Both the position numbers and the translations under genes were made by a program. The notes below the pieces were generated by a model, which was given only the letters and a program-made list of their open reading frames with translations, was not told the origin of the DNA and did not search any database. Shown here piece after piece: positions 45,256-56,428 of a stretch of 64,000 nt of DNA (the first letter of the stretch is position 1; the number at the start of each line of letters is the position of its first letter). Source of the DNA: Microvirga flavescens (lineage in GTDB: Bacteria; Pseudomonadota; Alphaproteobacteria; Rhizobiales; Beijerinckiaceae); NCBI RefSeq assembly GCF_003290125.1, contig NZ_QMKH01000004.1:186001-250000 (forward strand), read 5' to 3'.

Positions 45256-47306
45256 TACCGGGCCTCCAGGATGAGATTGAGATAGTTGTCGACGGTCGCG
45301 GCCATGCCGGGCGGCACCACTGTCGTGGTGTCCATCTGGTCGATGATCGCGGGCCCCGCGACGACATTGCCGGGGCGAAGCGCATCGCGGGTGTACAAGG
45401 CGGCTTTGACGAAGCCCTTGGCTTCCACCATCCAGACATCGCGATGCCCGGTGATCGCTGCTGACGCATCGGGTCCCGCATCAGGCAACGGACGGAACTC
45501 CGCCTTGTCGACAAGACCGCTGGCGGACAGGCGGAAGGTCACCATCTGGATCGGCTCTCCATCCGCAACGAAGCCGTAAAGCTGCCGGTGCGCATCCAGG
45601 AAGCCCTGGCGGATCGCATCGAAGCTCGCCTGTGTCACCGGGCCGGGTGGTACCGGCACGGAGATCTCATAGTTCTGGCCGGCATACCGAAGGTCGACGT
45701 TGCGCTCCATGCGCCGCTCTTCGGGCAGGATATTCTCCTGCGTGAACCATTGGCTGGCCTGTTCCGCGAGATTGTCGAAGATCGCGCCGATCGCCTCGGG
45801 ACTGGCTTCATCGAGCCGCGTCATCTGCGTCGCCGAGAAATCGGTCCGCAGATCGGTCATCAGCAGGCCCAGGGCGCAAAGCACGCCCGGCGTGCGCGGT
45901 ATCAACACGCGAGACATGCCGAGCTCGCGGGCAAGACGCGCGGCATGAACGGGACCCGCGCCACCGAAAGCGACAAGAGCATAGTCGCGTGGATCATGGC
46001 CGCGCTGCACGCTGATGACGCGGATGGCCTTGGCCATGTTGGCCGTGACGATGTCGAGAATGCCGTTGGCGGTCTCGAGGACACCCATGCCGAGCTTTTC
46101 GGCAAGGCGTGCAACGGCGGCGCGCGACAGTTCCTGGTCGATCTTCATGCGGCCGTTGAGCAGATATTCGGGGTTCTGCGTCTGCAGCAGCACGTTGGCG
46201 TCCGTCACCGTCGGCTCATCGTTGCCGAGGCCGTAGCAGGACGGTCCCGGATTGGCGCCGGCGCTGCGCGGACCGACCTTGAGGAGCCCGCCGCTGTCCA
46301 CATACGCGATGGAGCCGCCGCCCGCGCCGACCGTGTGGATGTCGAGCATCGGCGTCTTGAGCGGATAGCCATGCACCACCGCCTCGTTCACGACCCGGCA
46401 GCGCCCATTCGACAAGAGCGCGACGTCCGAGCTTGTGCCGCCCATGTCGAAGGTAATCAGGTTGGAGATACCGGTCATACGGCCGATTGCCTGAGCGGCC
46501 ACGACGCCCGTCGACGGGCCGGACAACACGGTGCGCACAGGAAGATCGGCAGCCGCATCGAACCCGATCACGCCGCCATTCGACTGCGTGAGTTGCGGCG
46601 CGACCGTGATCCCGAGATCGACGATCTTGCGCTTCAAGGCCCGCACGTAGGATTGCATCACAGGCCCGAGATAGGCGTTGACGACCGTCGTCGAGAGACG
46701 CTCGAACTCGCGGAATTCCGGGGCGATGCGGCTTGAAACCGCAACGAAGCCTTCGGGGAATTCTTCGGCAAGAATGCGCGCCGTCAGTTCCTCGTGCGCG
46801 GGATCAAGGAAGCTATAGAGGAAGCAGACCGCAATCGCCTCGGCCCCTTCCGCCTTGAGCTTGCGAACCGCGTCACGGATCTCGTCCTCATTCAGCACGA
46901 TCTCCGTTTTCCCGTTACCGAGAACGCGCTCATTGACGCCGATGCGCAGATCGCGCGTGACGAGCGTTTCCGGCTTGTCGGCCTGGAGGTCGTAAAGATC
47001 GGGGCGCTTCTGGCGGCCGATTTCCAGCAGATCGCGAAAACCTTCGGTCGTAATCAGGCCGGTGCGCACGCCGCGCCTCTGGATCAGGGCGTTCGTCGCA
47101 ACCGTCGTGCCGTGGCCGACGAACGTTACGTCCGACGCAGCACCGTCCACGCGCTTCAAGCCTTCATCGATACCTTGCGTAATTCCTCGCGACGGGTCGT
47201 CGGGAGTGGAGGAGACCTTCCAGATCACCACCTCCCCGGTTGCATCGTTGAAGAGGCAGACGTCCGTGAACGTGCCCCCGGAATCAACTCCGATTCGCCA
47301 TGCCAT
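45255..47306 (-). CDS. Hydantoinase A / oxoprolinase family protein
   Basis: A 683-residue HyuA-type subunit. The N-terminal actin-like ATPase fold shows RIGVDSGGTFTDVCLFND, then FVGHGTTVATNALIQRRG and LITFDMGGTSSDVALL, and the C-terminal part ends near residue 680. It provides ATP-driven activation for amide cleavage with HyuB. The ATG at 47306 has GAGGGAG 7 bp upstream and is preferred to a TTG at 47321. First gene of the leftward hyuA-hyuB-iclR unit. Confidence 0.95.
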   Translation of the reverse strand: MAWRIGVDSGGTFTDVCLFNDATGEVVIWKVSSTPDDPSRGITQGIDEGLKRVDGAASDVTFVGHGTTVATNALIQRRGVRTGLITTEGFRDLLEIGRQKRPDLYDLQADKPETLVTRDLRIGVNERVLGNGKTEIVLNEDEIRDAVRKLKAEGAEAIAVCFLYSFLDPAHEELTARILAEEFPEGFVAVSSRIAPEFREFERLSTTVVNAYLGPVMQSYVRALKRKIVDLGITVAPQLTQSNGGVIGFDAAADLPVRTVLSGPSTGVVAAQAIGRMTGISNLITFDMGGTSSDVALLSNGRCRVVNEAVVHGYPLKTPMLDIHTVGAGGGSIAYVDSGGLLKVGPRSAGANPGPSCYGLGNDEPTVTDANVLLQTQNPEYLLNGRMKIDQELSRAAVARLAEKLGMGVLETANGILDIVTANMAKAIRVISVQRGHDPRDYALVAFGGAGPVHAARLARELGMSRVLIPRTPGVLCALGLLMTDLRTDFSATQMTRLDEASPEAIGAIFDNLAEQASQWFTQENILPEERRMERNVDLRYAGQNYEISVPVPPGPVTQASFDAIRQGFLDAHRQLYGFVADGEPIQMVTFRLSASGLVDKAEFRPLPDAGPDASAAITGHRDVWMVEAKGFVKAALYTRDALRPGNVVAGPAIIDQMDTTTVVPPGMAATVDNYLNLILEAR

Positions 47307-47416
47307 CAGTAGCTCCCTCAACAGTGCAGTTCCTCTGCAAAAGCTGATCGTCAGCTAAGAGGGAGCTCGACCCACTGTCAATTCAATTCCAATATGTGGA
47401 TCATATATTTTTTAAT

Positions 47417-47433
47417 ATTCTGATTATCGGTTT
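47417..47433. promoter_or_regulatory. Candidate IclR operator, site 1
   Basis: ATTCTGATTATCGGTTT matches the site-2 palindrome except at its right end. It lies about 110 bp upstream of the hyuA start in the divergent region. Confidence 0.5.
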
Positions 47434-47490
47434 TTAAGAGCCTAAAAGCTGTGCGATATTGCCAAATGAACGTCCACGAAAACTCGTTTT

Positions 47491-47507
47491 ATTCTGATAA
47501 TCGGAAT
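47491..47507. promoter_or_regulatory. Candidate IclR operator, site 2 (best copy)
   Basis: ATTCTGATAATCGGAAT is a 17-bp near-perfect palindrome (ATTCYGATWATCRGAAT read on both strands). Two further related copies flank it at 47417 and 47522, all within the 388-bp gap between hyuA and the ABC binding-protein gene, so one regulator could control both directions. Confidence 0.6.
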
Positions 47508-47521
47508 ACTAAGACTTTCAA

Positions 47522-47538
47522 AAAATAATAATCAGAAT
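47522..47538. promoter_or_regulatory. Candidate IclR operator, site 3 (half site)
   Basis: AATCAGAAT at 47530-47538 is one good half of the same palindrome; the other half is degenerate. It is nearest to the rightward ABC operon. Confidence 0.4.
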
Positions 47539-47694
47539 TCGTTTGACGCTGCGCAAGGTTGGAGTCTAGCGTTCAATCCATAGGGAGCTGCTGACTAACG
47601 GCTTGGCCGCACAGCATGACTTCCCGTCTGAGGATGCGGCGCGAACTGCAACCCGGGCAGTGCAATGGCACTTGAACAGAACAGAGGGAAATCC

Positions 47695-49221
47695 ATGATC
47701 CTGAACCGTCGAGTCCTCATCCAGTCCCTAGCAGCCGCGACAATTCCGCTCGGCTCGCGTGCATCCTTCGCGCAGTCCCCTGAAAAGACGCTGCGCATCG
47801 GCCTTTCGACCTACCCGGCCCATTTCCGTCCGTGGATCAATGTCGGCTATGCCGGTCATCTCATCTCCGCGCTCCTCAACCGCAACCTCCTTGCCTACGA
47901 CACCAAGGGCGCTCTGGTCGGAGAACTGGCGGAGAGCTGGGCGCGTGAAAGTGATCTTGTCTGGCGCGTCACCCTGCGCAAGACCCTCTTCAGCGACGGC
48001 TCGCCTGTGACGTCGCAGGACGTGAAGTGGACCTTCGACAAGATCCTCGCGAAGGATACCGGCGCTTATATGCGCGACGCCGCCCTGCCGATCGAGCGCA
48101 TCGACATCGCCGATGCGGGTACTTTCCGCATTGTCACGAAGACCCCTTCCGCGACGATCCCGGCGCTGCTGGCTTATCCGTACCTGGCGATCCTCAAGGC
48201 CGGCTCGACGGACGAAAAGGAACAGGGCATTGGCGCCGGTCCTTATGTTCTGACGAGTGCGGAAAAGGGCGTGGAGATCATGCTCACCGCCTCGAAGCAT
48301 TATTTCAAGGACAAGCTTCCGGCCATTCCGAGAATTCGCGTCGTCCCCTACATCGACGAGAACCTGCGCGTGGCGGCCCTGCAGTCGGGCGATGTGGACC
48401 TCATCGACTACGTTCCGTGGAATGCGATGGACGCCATCGCCGCCAACCAGCAACTGAAACTGGATGCGGTCGCCGCAGGCGCCTTCATGTATCTCAGCTT
48501 CAACGGCTCGGGCCCGTTCGCGGACAAGCGTTTGCGACAGGCGGTATCTTACGCCCTGCGCCGCGAAGATATCGTGAAGGCTGTGTTCTTCGGACACGGC
48601 GCGCCGCTTGCCGGCGTGCCTCGCCCCTCGGTTTCGCCGTATTTCGACAAGAAGCTCGCCAACTACTGGACCTACGATCCCGAGAAGGCGCGCGCGCTCC
48701 TGAAGGCAGCGGGCCAGGAGAAGGGTCTGACCGTGACCTTGCTGGCAACCTCGCAATACACCATGCACCGCGACATTGCGGTTCTGGTTCAGAACCAGTT
48801 GGCCGAGGTGGGAATTACCGTGAAGACGGTCATGCCCGATTGGGCGACCCGCGTCACGATGGGCAATCGCGGCCAAGGCGACTTTGCCGTTCAGGGCATC
48901 GGCATCGACAGTCTCGACCCGGATGCCGCGACCACACTGATCGATCCTTCCCTGTCGCCGACGTTCCTGCGTAGCCGGAATTTCGAGGTTCCGGGATTGT
49001 CCGAGCTTCTCGAGAAAGGTCGCGCGGAATTCGACGAAACGAAGCGCAAGGCGATTTATGCCGAGATCGACACACTGGTGTGCGAGAACGCCAGCTTCTG
49101 CGGCGTGGCCTACCGCGCGACGGGGTATGCACGGTCAAAGGCTGTGAGTGGCCTCACGTTGCTGCCCGAACAGCTCTCGCCCTTCTCGGCAACCCTGTTC
49201 GACCAGTTGACCATCTCCTGA
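47695..49221 (+). CDS. ABC transporter substrate-binding protein, peptide/nickel family
   Basis: About 508 residues. A twin-arginine-like signal (MILNRRVLIQSLAAATIPLGSRASFAQ) is followed by a family 5 solute-binding protein with LRIGLSTYPAHFRPWI, LAESW, VTSQDVKWTFDKIL and LRQAVSYALRREDIVKAVF. Such proteins bind di- and oligopeptides, opines, nickel or other amide solutes in the periplasm. The ATG at 47695 is preferred to 47665 because GAGGGA precedes it and the signal peptide begins there. First gene of a seven-gene rightward operon. Ligand unknown. Confidence 0.92.
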   Translation: MILNRRVLIQSLAAATIPLGSRASFAQSPEKTLRIGLSTYPAHFRPWINVGYAGHLISALLNRNLLAYDTKGALVGELAESWARESDLVWRVTLRKTLFSDGSPVTSQDVKWTFDKILAKDTGAYMRDAALPIERIDIADAGTFRIVTKTPSATIPALLAYPYLAILKAGSTDEKEQGIGAGPYVLTSAEKGVEIMLTASKHYFKDKLPAIPRIRVVPYIDENLRVAALQSGDVDLIDYVPWNAMDAIAANQQLKLDAVAAGAFMYLSFNGSGPFADKRLRQAVSYALRREDIVKAVFFGHGAPLAGVPRPSVSPYFDKKLANYWTYDPEKARALLKAAGQEKGLTVTLLATSQYTMHRDIAVLVQNQLAEVGITVKTVMPDWATRVTMGNRGQGDFAVQGIGIDSLDPDAATTLIDPSLSPTFLRSRNFEVPGLSELLEKGRAEFDETKRKAIYAEIDTLVCENASFCGVAYRATGYARSKAVSGLTLLPEQLSPFSATLFDQLTIS

Positions 49222-49236
49222 CGTCAAACGCGCTCG

Positions 49237-49262
49237 TCCGGGTGCCCATATCGGCATCCGGG
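49237..49262 (+). other. Intercistronic hairpin after the binding-protein gene
   Basis: A 10-bp stem (49237-49246 with 49253-49262, two G-U pairs, 6-base loop) without a T-tract lies 16 bp after the stop. Such hairpins commonly raise binding-protein mRNA stability relative to the permease genes. Confidence 0.5.
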
Positions 49263-49306
49263 CGCAACGCCGGCCACTGCCGTGGCCCAACAAGGAAATG
49301 CATTCG

Positions 49307-50254
49307 ATGGCATGGTTCCTGCAACGTGTCGCGCTGAGCATCGTTCTTCTTTGGGTCGTGACGACCCTTGTCTTTCTGTCCATCTACATGGTGCCGGGCG
49401 ATCCCGTAGAACTTCTTCTGTCGCAGGATGGGGCGGCTCCGGATCGCGCCACGATAGAACTGATCCGCGAGGATCTCGGCCTGAACAAGCCGATCCATGT
49501 TCAGTATGTGGAGAAGATGTCCGCGCTGGCTCGGGGAGATCTCGGACGTTCGATGGTCGACGACCGCCCAATCGGGCGAGAGATTGCGCTGCGCCTCCCG
49601 CGCACGCTCGAACTGATCGGGGCAGCCGCTCTCATCAGCCTCCTCATCGGACTTCCGGCGGGGGTCGTGGCAGCTCTCAAGCAAGGCCGCGCTTTTGACC
49701 GCTTCGCATCCCTTGTCACGGGCTTTGCTCAAGGCGTGCCGGTCTTCGTGGTCGGAACGTTGATGATCCTTGTCCTGTCGCAGCTTCTCAAGCTCATGCC
49801 GGCGGGCGGGTTTGTCGCCTACGCAAGCGACCCCATCGGCCATCTGAAGCTGCTGTTCATGCCGGCGGTAGCCATCGGCATCGGCCTGTCCGCCATCCTG
49901 TTCCGCATCACGCGCGCCTCGATGAAGGACGTCCTGCCCCTCGATTTCGTTCGCACCGCGCACGCCAAAGGATTGCCGGAGCGCTACGTGATCGTCCGGC
50001 ATGTTCTGAGAAATGCGCTGATGCCGGTGATAACCGTCTTCGCCCTGCAGCTGGGCGGGTTGCTCGGCGGCACCGTGCTCGTGGAGTACGTGTTCAACTG
50101 GCCCGGCCTGTCGGGCATGCTGGTCAGCGCCGTGAGCGCACGCGACTACCCGACCGTGACGGCCGTCATCCTCGTCATTTCCGCGCTGTTCATCGGGCTC
50201 AACCTTGTCGTCGACATTCTCTACGGCCTTGCCGATCCGAGGGTCCGCAAATGA
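49307..50254 (+). CDS. ABC transporter permease, DppB-like
   Basis: About 315 residues with six helices. The start MAWFLQRVALSIVLLWVVTTLVFLSIYMVPGDPVE is the DppB/OppB hallmark. The EAA loop region is RTAHAKGLPERYVIVRHVLRNALMPVITV (about residues 220-248). The ATG at 49307 is about 10 bp from AAGGA; an ATG at 49298 is too close to it. Its stop overlaps the next permease by 4 bp (ATGA). Confidence 0.94.
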   Translation: MAWFLQRVALSIVLLWVVTTLVFLSIYMVPGDPVELLLSQDGAAPDRATIELIREDLGLNKPIHVQYVEKMSALARGDLGRSMVDDRPIGREIALRLPRTLELIGAAALISLLIGLPAGVVAALKQGRAFDRFASLVTGFAQGVPVFVVGTLMILVLSQLLKLMPAGGFVAYASDPIGHLKLLFMPAVAIGIGLSAILFRITRASMKDVLPLDFVRTAHAKGLPERYVIVRHVLRNALMPVITVFALQLGGLLGGTVLVEYVFNWPGLSGMLVSAVSARDYPTVTAVILVISALFIGLNLVVDILYGLADPRVRK

Positions 50255-51069
50255 TCTCCGCTTTTCGCAATTGGCCGTCAGCGCTCTTCCTGTGTCTCAT
50301 TGCGTTGAGCCTGCTTGCGCCACTGCTTCCGATTCACGATCCATTGGCGATGAACATCGCCTCGCGTTTCGCTCCTCCCTCGTGGGCGTTTCCGCTGGGC
50401 CAGGATGAATATGGCCGCGACATCCTCTCCCGCCTCGTCTGGGCTCTGCGCAGCGCCATGTTCATCGCGATCAGCGCGGCCCTGCTTTCAGGCGCCATCG
50501 GGAGCGCGCTGGGCATCATCGGCGGCTTCAGCCGTGGCGCCACGGAAGTGCTGACCATGCGCAGCATGGACATCATTCTGTGCTTCCCGCCGCTCCTCCT
50601 CGCAATGCTCGCCGTGACGCTCTACGGCCCCGGATCGCTGACGCTGATCCCGGTTCTTGCGCTGGTGTTCGTTCCGTCCTTCACCCGCGTCGCTCATGCC
50701 AGCGTCCTGACGGTCCGTTCGCAGGAATATGTCGATGCCGCCCGCGGCATGGGCGCGGGCGCCGGGCGGATCATGCTCCGCACCATCCTGCCGAACATTC
50801 TCGGCCCGCTGATCGTGCAGTTCAGCTTCGTGATGGCAGTGACAGTCGTCCTTGAATCGGGCCTGTCCTTCCTGGGGCTGGGCGTGTTGCCCCCTGCCCC
50901 ATCCCTCGGCCTGATGATCGGCACCGGCCGTGCGACGCTGGCACAGGCGCCCATGCTTCTGGTGTGGCCGTGCCTCGTCCTCTCGCTGCTGATCCTTGTT
51001 CTCAATGCCTTCTGTGACCGGCTGCGCGACTGGTTCGATCCGCGCCACGTTCACGGAACCGGCAACTGA
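50251..51069 (+). CDS. ABC transporter permease, DppC-like
   Basis: A 272-residue permease with about six helices. HPLGQDEYGRD-like PLGQDEYGRDILSRLVWALR, and the EAA loop VDAARGMGAGAGRIMLRTILPNILGPLIV (about residues 160-190), are the family signature of DppC/OppC. It is translationally coupled to the DppB-like gene. With it, the protein forms the membrane channel. Confidence 0.94.
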   Translation: MISAFRNWPSALFLCLIALSLLAPLLPIHDPLAMNIASRFAPPSWAFPLGQDEYGRDILSRLVWALRSAMFIAISAALLSGAIGSALGIIGGFSRGATEVLTMRSMDIILCFPPLLLAMLAVTLYGPGSLTLIPVLALVFVPSFTRVAHASVLTVRSQEYVDAARGMGAGAGRIMLRTILPNILGPLIVQFSFVMAVTVVLESGLSFLGLGVLPPAPSLGLMIGTGRATLAQAPMLLVWPCLVLSLLILVLNAFCDRLRDWFDPRHVHGTGN

Positions 51070-51116
51070 AACCGCTCGTGCAAACCCGTGTCTCCGTACC
51101 CAGAGAAGGAGCTACC

Positions 51117-52964
<1,848 letters not shown>

Positions 52965-52981
52965 GAGAGCCGAGGTTCGCT

Positions 52982-54298
52982 ATGGACATCTCCATCCCCG
53001 TCGCTCCCTTCCAGGGAGATCCCGAGCTGCCGCGCCAAGTCGACGTGGCGATCATCGGAGGCGGCATCATCGGCATCGTCACCGCCCTGACCCTGGCCGA
53101 GCGCGGCGTTTCCGTCGGCGTGTTCGAGAAGGGCCGGATCGCGGGCGAACAATCGTCCCGCAATTGGGGCTGGACGCGCCAGATGGGACGGGATGTCGCC
53201 GAACTGCCACTGACGATGGCGAGCCTGCGGCTGTGGGGCGACATGAACAAGCGCATCGGCAGCGAGACGGGCTTTCGCCGCACGGGCATCACCTACCTTT
53301 GCTACAACAAGAACGACCTCGAGAATTGGGGCGGCTGGTACGAGAAGGGCCTCACTCACGGCCTCGACGCGCGCATGCTCTCGGCCCGTGAGGTGACGGA
53401 CCTACTGCCGGGTTCCTCCGGTGGCCTTCTGGCCGGCCTCTACACGCCGACCGACGGGCGAGCCGAGCCGTGGATTGCCGCGCCCGCCATTGCCGAAGCA
53501 GCACGCCGGGCCGGAGCCCGCATTCTGACGAACTGCGCCGTGCGTACGGTGGAAACGGCGGCCGGTCGCGTTTCCGGCATCGTCACGGAACATGGAACGG
53601 TCAAATGCTCGTCCGTCGTGCTCGCGGGCGGCGTCTGGTCACGTCTGTTCGCCGGCAATCTCGGAATCGATTTTCCGCAGTTGAAGGTGATCGGCAGCGT
53701 CGCGCGGGTGAGTGGCATCGAGGGCCTTGCGGAGATGCCTGTCGGCGCGGGTAACTTCGCTTACAGAAAGCGCCTCGACGGCGACTACACCATCGCCCTG
53801 CGCAACGCCAATCTTGCACCGCTGCTGCCTGACAATTTCCGGCTGATGTTCGAATACTTGCCGTCACTGGTCCAGACATGGCGTGAATTGAAGCTGCGCA
53901 TCGGCCCGAGCTTCGTGCGCGATCTTTTGATCCCACGGCGCTGGAGCGCCAATGAGGTCACGCCCTTCGAGAAGGTGCGCACGCTCGATCCGGAACCAAC
54001 CGCCTCCTTCAATCGCAAAGCCCTGGCCAACCTCGCCCGCGCCTACCCGGCCTTTGCAAAAGCACGCGTCGTGCGGGAATGGGCCGGCGTGATGGATGTC
54101 ACGCCCGATGCAATCCCGGTCATCAGCGCCGTGAAGACCTTACCCGGCTTCCACATCGCCTCTGGCTTCTCCGGCCACGGGTTCGGCATTGCGCCCGCAG
54201 CGGGGCAGTTGATGGCCGATATCGTCATGGGAACATCGCCGCTTGTCGATCCGGCTCCCTTCTCGATCTCGCGCCTGCGTCCGGCACTGGCGGCATGA
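52982..54298 (+). CDS. DAO-family FAD-dependent amino acid/amine oxidase
   Basis: About 438 residues. The FAD loop is VDVAIIGGGIIGIVTALTLAERGVSVGVFEKG (about residues 20-50), followed by EQSSRNWGWTRQMGRD, a phrase common in D-amino acid and gamma-glutamylputrescine oxidase relatives. The C-terminal GFSGHGFGIAPAAGQLMADIV closes the fold. It should oxidise an amine or amino acid to an imine. The ATG at 52982 has GAGG upstream. Together with the downstream RidA gene it suggests an amino acid or N-substituted glycine arising from the HyuAB reaction. Confidence 0.92.
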   Translation: MDISIPVAPFQGDPELPRQVDVAIIGGGIIGIVTALTLAERGVSVGVFEKGRIAGEQSSRNWGWTRQMGRDVAELPLTMASLRLWGDMNKRIGSETGFRRTGITYLCYNKNDLENWGGWYEKGLTHGLDARMLSAREVTDLLPGSSGGLLAGLYTPTDGRAEPWIAAPAIAEAARRAGARILTNCAVRTVETAAGRVSGIVTEHGTVKCSSVVLAGGVWSRLFAGNLGIDFPQLKVIGSVARVSGIEGLAEMPVGAGNFAYRKRLDGDYTIALRNANLAPLLPDNFRLMFEYLPSLVQTWRELKLRIGPSFVRDLLIPRRWSANEVTPFEKVRTLDPEPTASFNRKALANLARAYPAFAKARVVREWAGVMDVTPDAIPVISAVKTLPGFHIASGFSGHGFGIAPAAGQLMADIVMGTSPLVDPAPFSISRLRPALAA

Positions 54299-55029
54299 CT
54301 CAGCCGAGCGGAACCGTGCCAGGCACGATGCATATGGGCGGACGGCCCGTCGCCATGATCAGCGGCGCGTCGAGGGGGATCGGCGCGGCCATCGCCCACC
54401 GGCTCGTGGAGAACGGCTGGGCCGTCAGCCTCGGACTGCGCGATCCTGCCAATGCGCCGCTGCACGGCGAGGCTGTTCTTGCCTGCCGCTTTGACGCGGA
54501 AGACCCCGACAGCGAAGCGGTTTGGGTGTCCGACACCGTGGCCCGTTTCGGGCGGCTGGACGGGCTCGTCCACAACGCGGGCGTCATGTTGCCGATCAAT
54601 GTGCTCGACGCGACGGATCAGGACTTCGCGCGCACCTTCGCCATCAACGTTCGCTCACCCATGCGGTTGACCGCACTGGCGTGGCCGCATCTGGCGAAAG
54701 AGCGGCCCGGTCGGATTGTCGTGATGTCGTCGCTTTCGGGAAAGCGGATCAAGTCCCCCTCCTCCGGACTCTACGGCATGTCGAAGTTCGCCCTGATGGG
54801 CTTTGCGCACGCCCTGCGCCAGAGCGGGCGCGACACTGGCATTCGGACCACCGCGATCTGCCCCAGCTTCGTCGCTACCGACATGAGCCGAGATCTCACG
54901 TCACAGGATCCCTCGCTGCTCACGCAGCCCGAGGATCTCGCGAGGATCGTTCATATGGTTCTCGAACTTCCGCCGACCGCGAGTATTGCCGAGGTTCCCG
55001 TCCACTGGACGGTCGAGGAATGCTTCTGA
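54295..55029 (+). CDS. SDR-family oxidoreductase
   Basis: A 244-residue Rossmann enzyme. The cofactor loop is ISGASRGIGAAIAHRL, then NAGVMLP, the catalytic serine in VVMSSLSGKR, and the YGMSK motif (YxxxK) with both catalytic residues. It probably interconverts an alcohol and a carbonyl produced by the pathway. It overlaps the DAO-family stop by 4 bp (ATGA), so it is translationally coupled. The substrate is unknown. Confidence 0.93.
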   Translation: MTQPSGTVPGTMHMGGRPVAMISGASRGIGAAIAHRLVENGWAVSLGLRDPANAPLHGEAVLACRFDAEDPDSEAVWVSDTVARFGRLDGLVHNAGVMLPINVLDATDQDFARTFAINVRSPMRLTALAWPHLAKERPGRIVVMSSLSGKRIKSPSSGLYGMSKFALMGFAHALRQSGRDTGIRTTAICPSFVATDMSRDLTSQDPSLLTQPEDLARIVHMVLELPPTASIAEVPVHWTVEECF

Positions 55030-55086
55030 CGCGCATCGGCACGGCGATCAGTCCACCACAAGTCTCCACCAGAAAAGGAAAAGCTG

Positions 55087-55482
55087 ATGAGCAGCAAACG
55101 CCAGAATATTTCATCCGGGGCGCAGTATGAGCCGATCTACGGCTATTCACGCGCAGTCCGCTATGGCGACCATATCCATGTCTCGGGCACCTGCGCGCCG
55201 AAGGGGCACGAGGAGAGCGACAGCTATACCCAGATGGTGGCCGCCTTCGAAATCATCGGGAAGGCGCTGAAAGAAGCCGGAGCATCGTTCTCCGATGTCG
55301 TGCGCACGGTCGTCTATGTGACGAACATCGGCGATTTCGAGGACATCGCCCGCGCGCACGGGGAAATTTTCAAGGACATCAGGCCGGCAAGCACGACAGT
55401 GCAGGTCTCGTCCTTCATGCGGCCGTGGCAGCGGATCGAAATCGAAACCTACGCCATTCTCGGTGCGTCTCCCTCCAAGTGA
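55087..55482 (+). CDS. RidA-family imine/enamine deaminase
   Basis: A 131-residue single-domain protein. Signatures are YGYSRAVRYGDHIHVSGTCAP, DVVRTVVYVTNIGDFEDIARAHGEIF, and RPASTTVQVSSFMRPWQRIEIETYAILGA; the arginine in the first position of RPASTTVQV is the conserved catalytic residue of RidA. It hydrolyses reactive imines or enamines, fitting a job after the DAO-family oxidase. GAAAAGGAAAAGC precedes the ATG. Last gene of the operon. Confidence 0.95.
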   Translation: MSSKRQNISSGAQYEPIYGYSRAVRYGDHIHVSGTCAPKGHEESDSYTQMVAAFEIIGKALKEAGASFSDVVRTVVYVTNIGDFEDIARAHGEIFKDIRPASTTVQVSSFMRPWQRIEIETYAILGASPSK

Positions 55483-55609
55483 CTGCATGGAACGGCGGCA
55501 CAGGCATACATCGCAGGGCCTGTGACGTTTCGATGATCGGAAGGGTTCGTAGCATCTCGCTGCGGGCCCTTCTTGCATCTTGCCCACAAAGGCAGTTGAA
55601 CCCAGCCAG

Positions 55610-55636
55610 AAACAACAAAGCCGCCCGGAGGGCGGC
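55610..55636 (-). terminator. Terminator downstream of tRNA-Pro
   Basis: GCCGCCC (55620-55626) pairs with GGGCGGC (55630-55636), a 7-bp perfect stem with a 3-base loop. On the minus strand it is followed by a T-rich stretch (TTTGTTGTTT), 31 bp past the tRNA 3' end. Confidence 0.8.
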
Positions 55637-55667
55637 CTGAACTCAGCTTTGACACTCTTGAGATAAA

Positions 55668-55745
55668 TGGTCGGAGCGAGAGGATTTGAACCTCCGACCC
55701 CTAGTCCCCCAGACTAGTGCGCTAACCGGGCTGCGCTACGCTCCG
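55668..55745 (-). tRNA. tRNA-Pro (anticodon GGG)
   Basis: The minus strand folds as a cloverleaf: acceptor CGGAGCG/CGCTCCG, anticodon stem CTAGT/ACTAG with loop CTGGGGG (anticodon GGG), and T arm GGTTCAAATCC. The discriminator is A and CCA is encoded (55668-55670). Length 78 nt. Confidence 0.97.
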
Positions 55746-55891
55746 ACGCCTTTCGGCTTCGGGTGATTTAGCCGCCGGGGCGGCGCTTCGCAACCCCTCA
55801 AAATGCGATTTTGGAAGAAGCATCCCACGCTTTCGACGCCGATGCCGGAAAAGCGGCACTGCGGGTTGCATCTGGAACGCTTGCGAGCGCG

Positions 55892-56410
55892 TTACTCGCT
55901 TGCCCCGGCCTCGGCGGGGGCCTTCAGGCCGCTCAACACGCGCTCGCACTCGGCGAGTTCGTCAAAGGCGGCACGAAGCAATTTGAGATCGGCAGCATTC
56001 AGGCCGGGCTGGGGGCCATGCCCTCCCCCGTTCGGCAGCGGCGCAGCGGCAGATGCGGGGACCGAGCCCGGAGCATCATAAGTCTCGGCCGGATATTCTT
56101 CTTCCCGCTCATGCGCCTGCGGCGCTGTGACAGCCGCCTCTCCGCGCCCGACTGACTGCACGAAGCGGACGCCGTCTTCTTTCAGAATCCGCTGCACACC
56201 CTTGATGGTGTAGCCTTCACCGTAAAGCAGGTGACGGATGCCCTTGAGCAGATCGACATCGTCCGGGCGGTAGTAGCGGCGGCCGCCGCCACGCTTCAGG
56301 GGCTTGATGTGGGCGAAACGCGTCTCCCAGAAGCGCAGCACATGCTGCGGCACATCGAGGTCTTCGGCGACCTCGCTGATCGTGCGGAAGGCGTCAGGAC
56401 TTTTGTCCAT
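55892..56410 (-). CDS. MerR-family transcriptional regulator
   Basis: A 172-residue protein. The MerR helix-turn-helix and wing (about residues 8-75) read [25 protein letters not shown] and [21 protein letters not shown]. The rest is a low-complexity linker and a final helix. No metal-binding cysteines are present, so it is not a mercury or copper sensor. It lies 19-33 bp after ihfA on the same strand, a conserved pairing in Rhizobiales. Target genes unknown. Confidence 0.9.
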   Translation of the reverse strand: MDKSPDAFRTISEVAEDLDVPQHVLRFWETRFAHIKPLKRGGGRRYYRPDDVDLLKGIRHLLYGEGYTIKGVQRILKEDGVRFVQSVGRGEAAVTAPQAHEREEEYPAETYDAPGSVPASAAAPLPNGGGHGPQPGLNAADLKLLRAAFDELAECERVLSGLKAPAEAGASE

Positions 56411-56428
56411 CGCGTTTCACAACTCCCA

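Larger units (their letters stand above)
47307..47694. other. Divergent regulatory region between hyuA and the ABC operon
   Basis: 388 bp, AT-rich at 47390-47545, with no gene. Apart from the three palindromic sites it has TTGACG near 47543, which could be a -35 box for the rightward operon, but no good -10 follows at the right distance. Confidence 0.5.
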
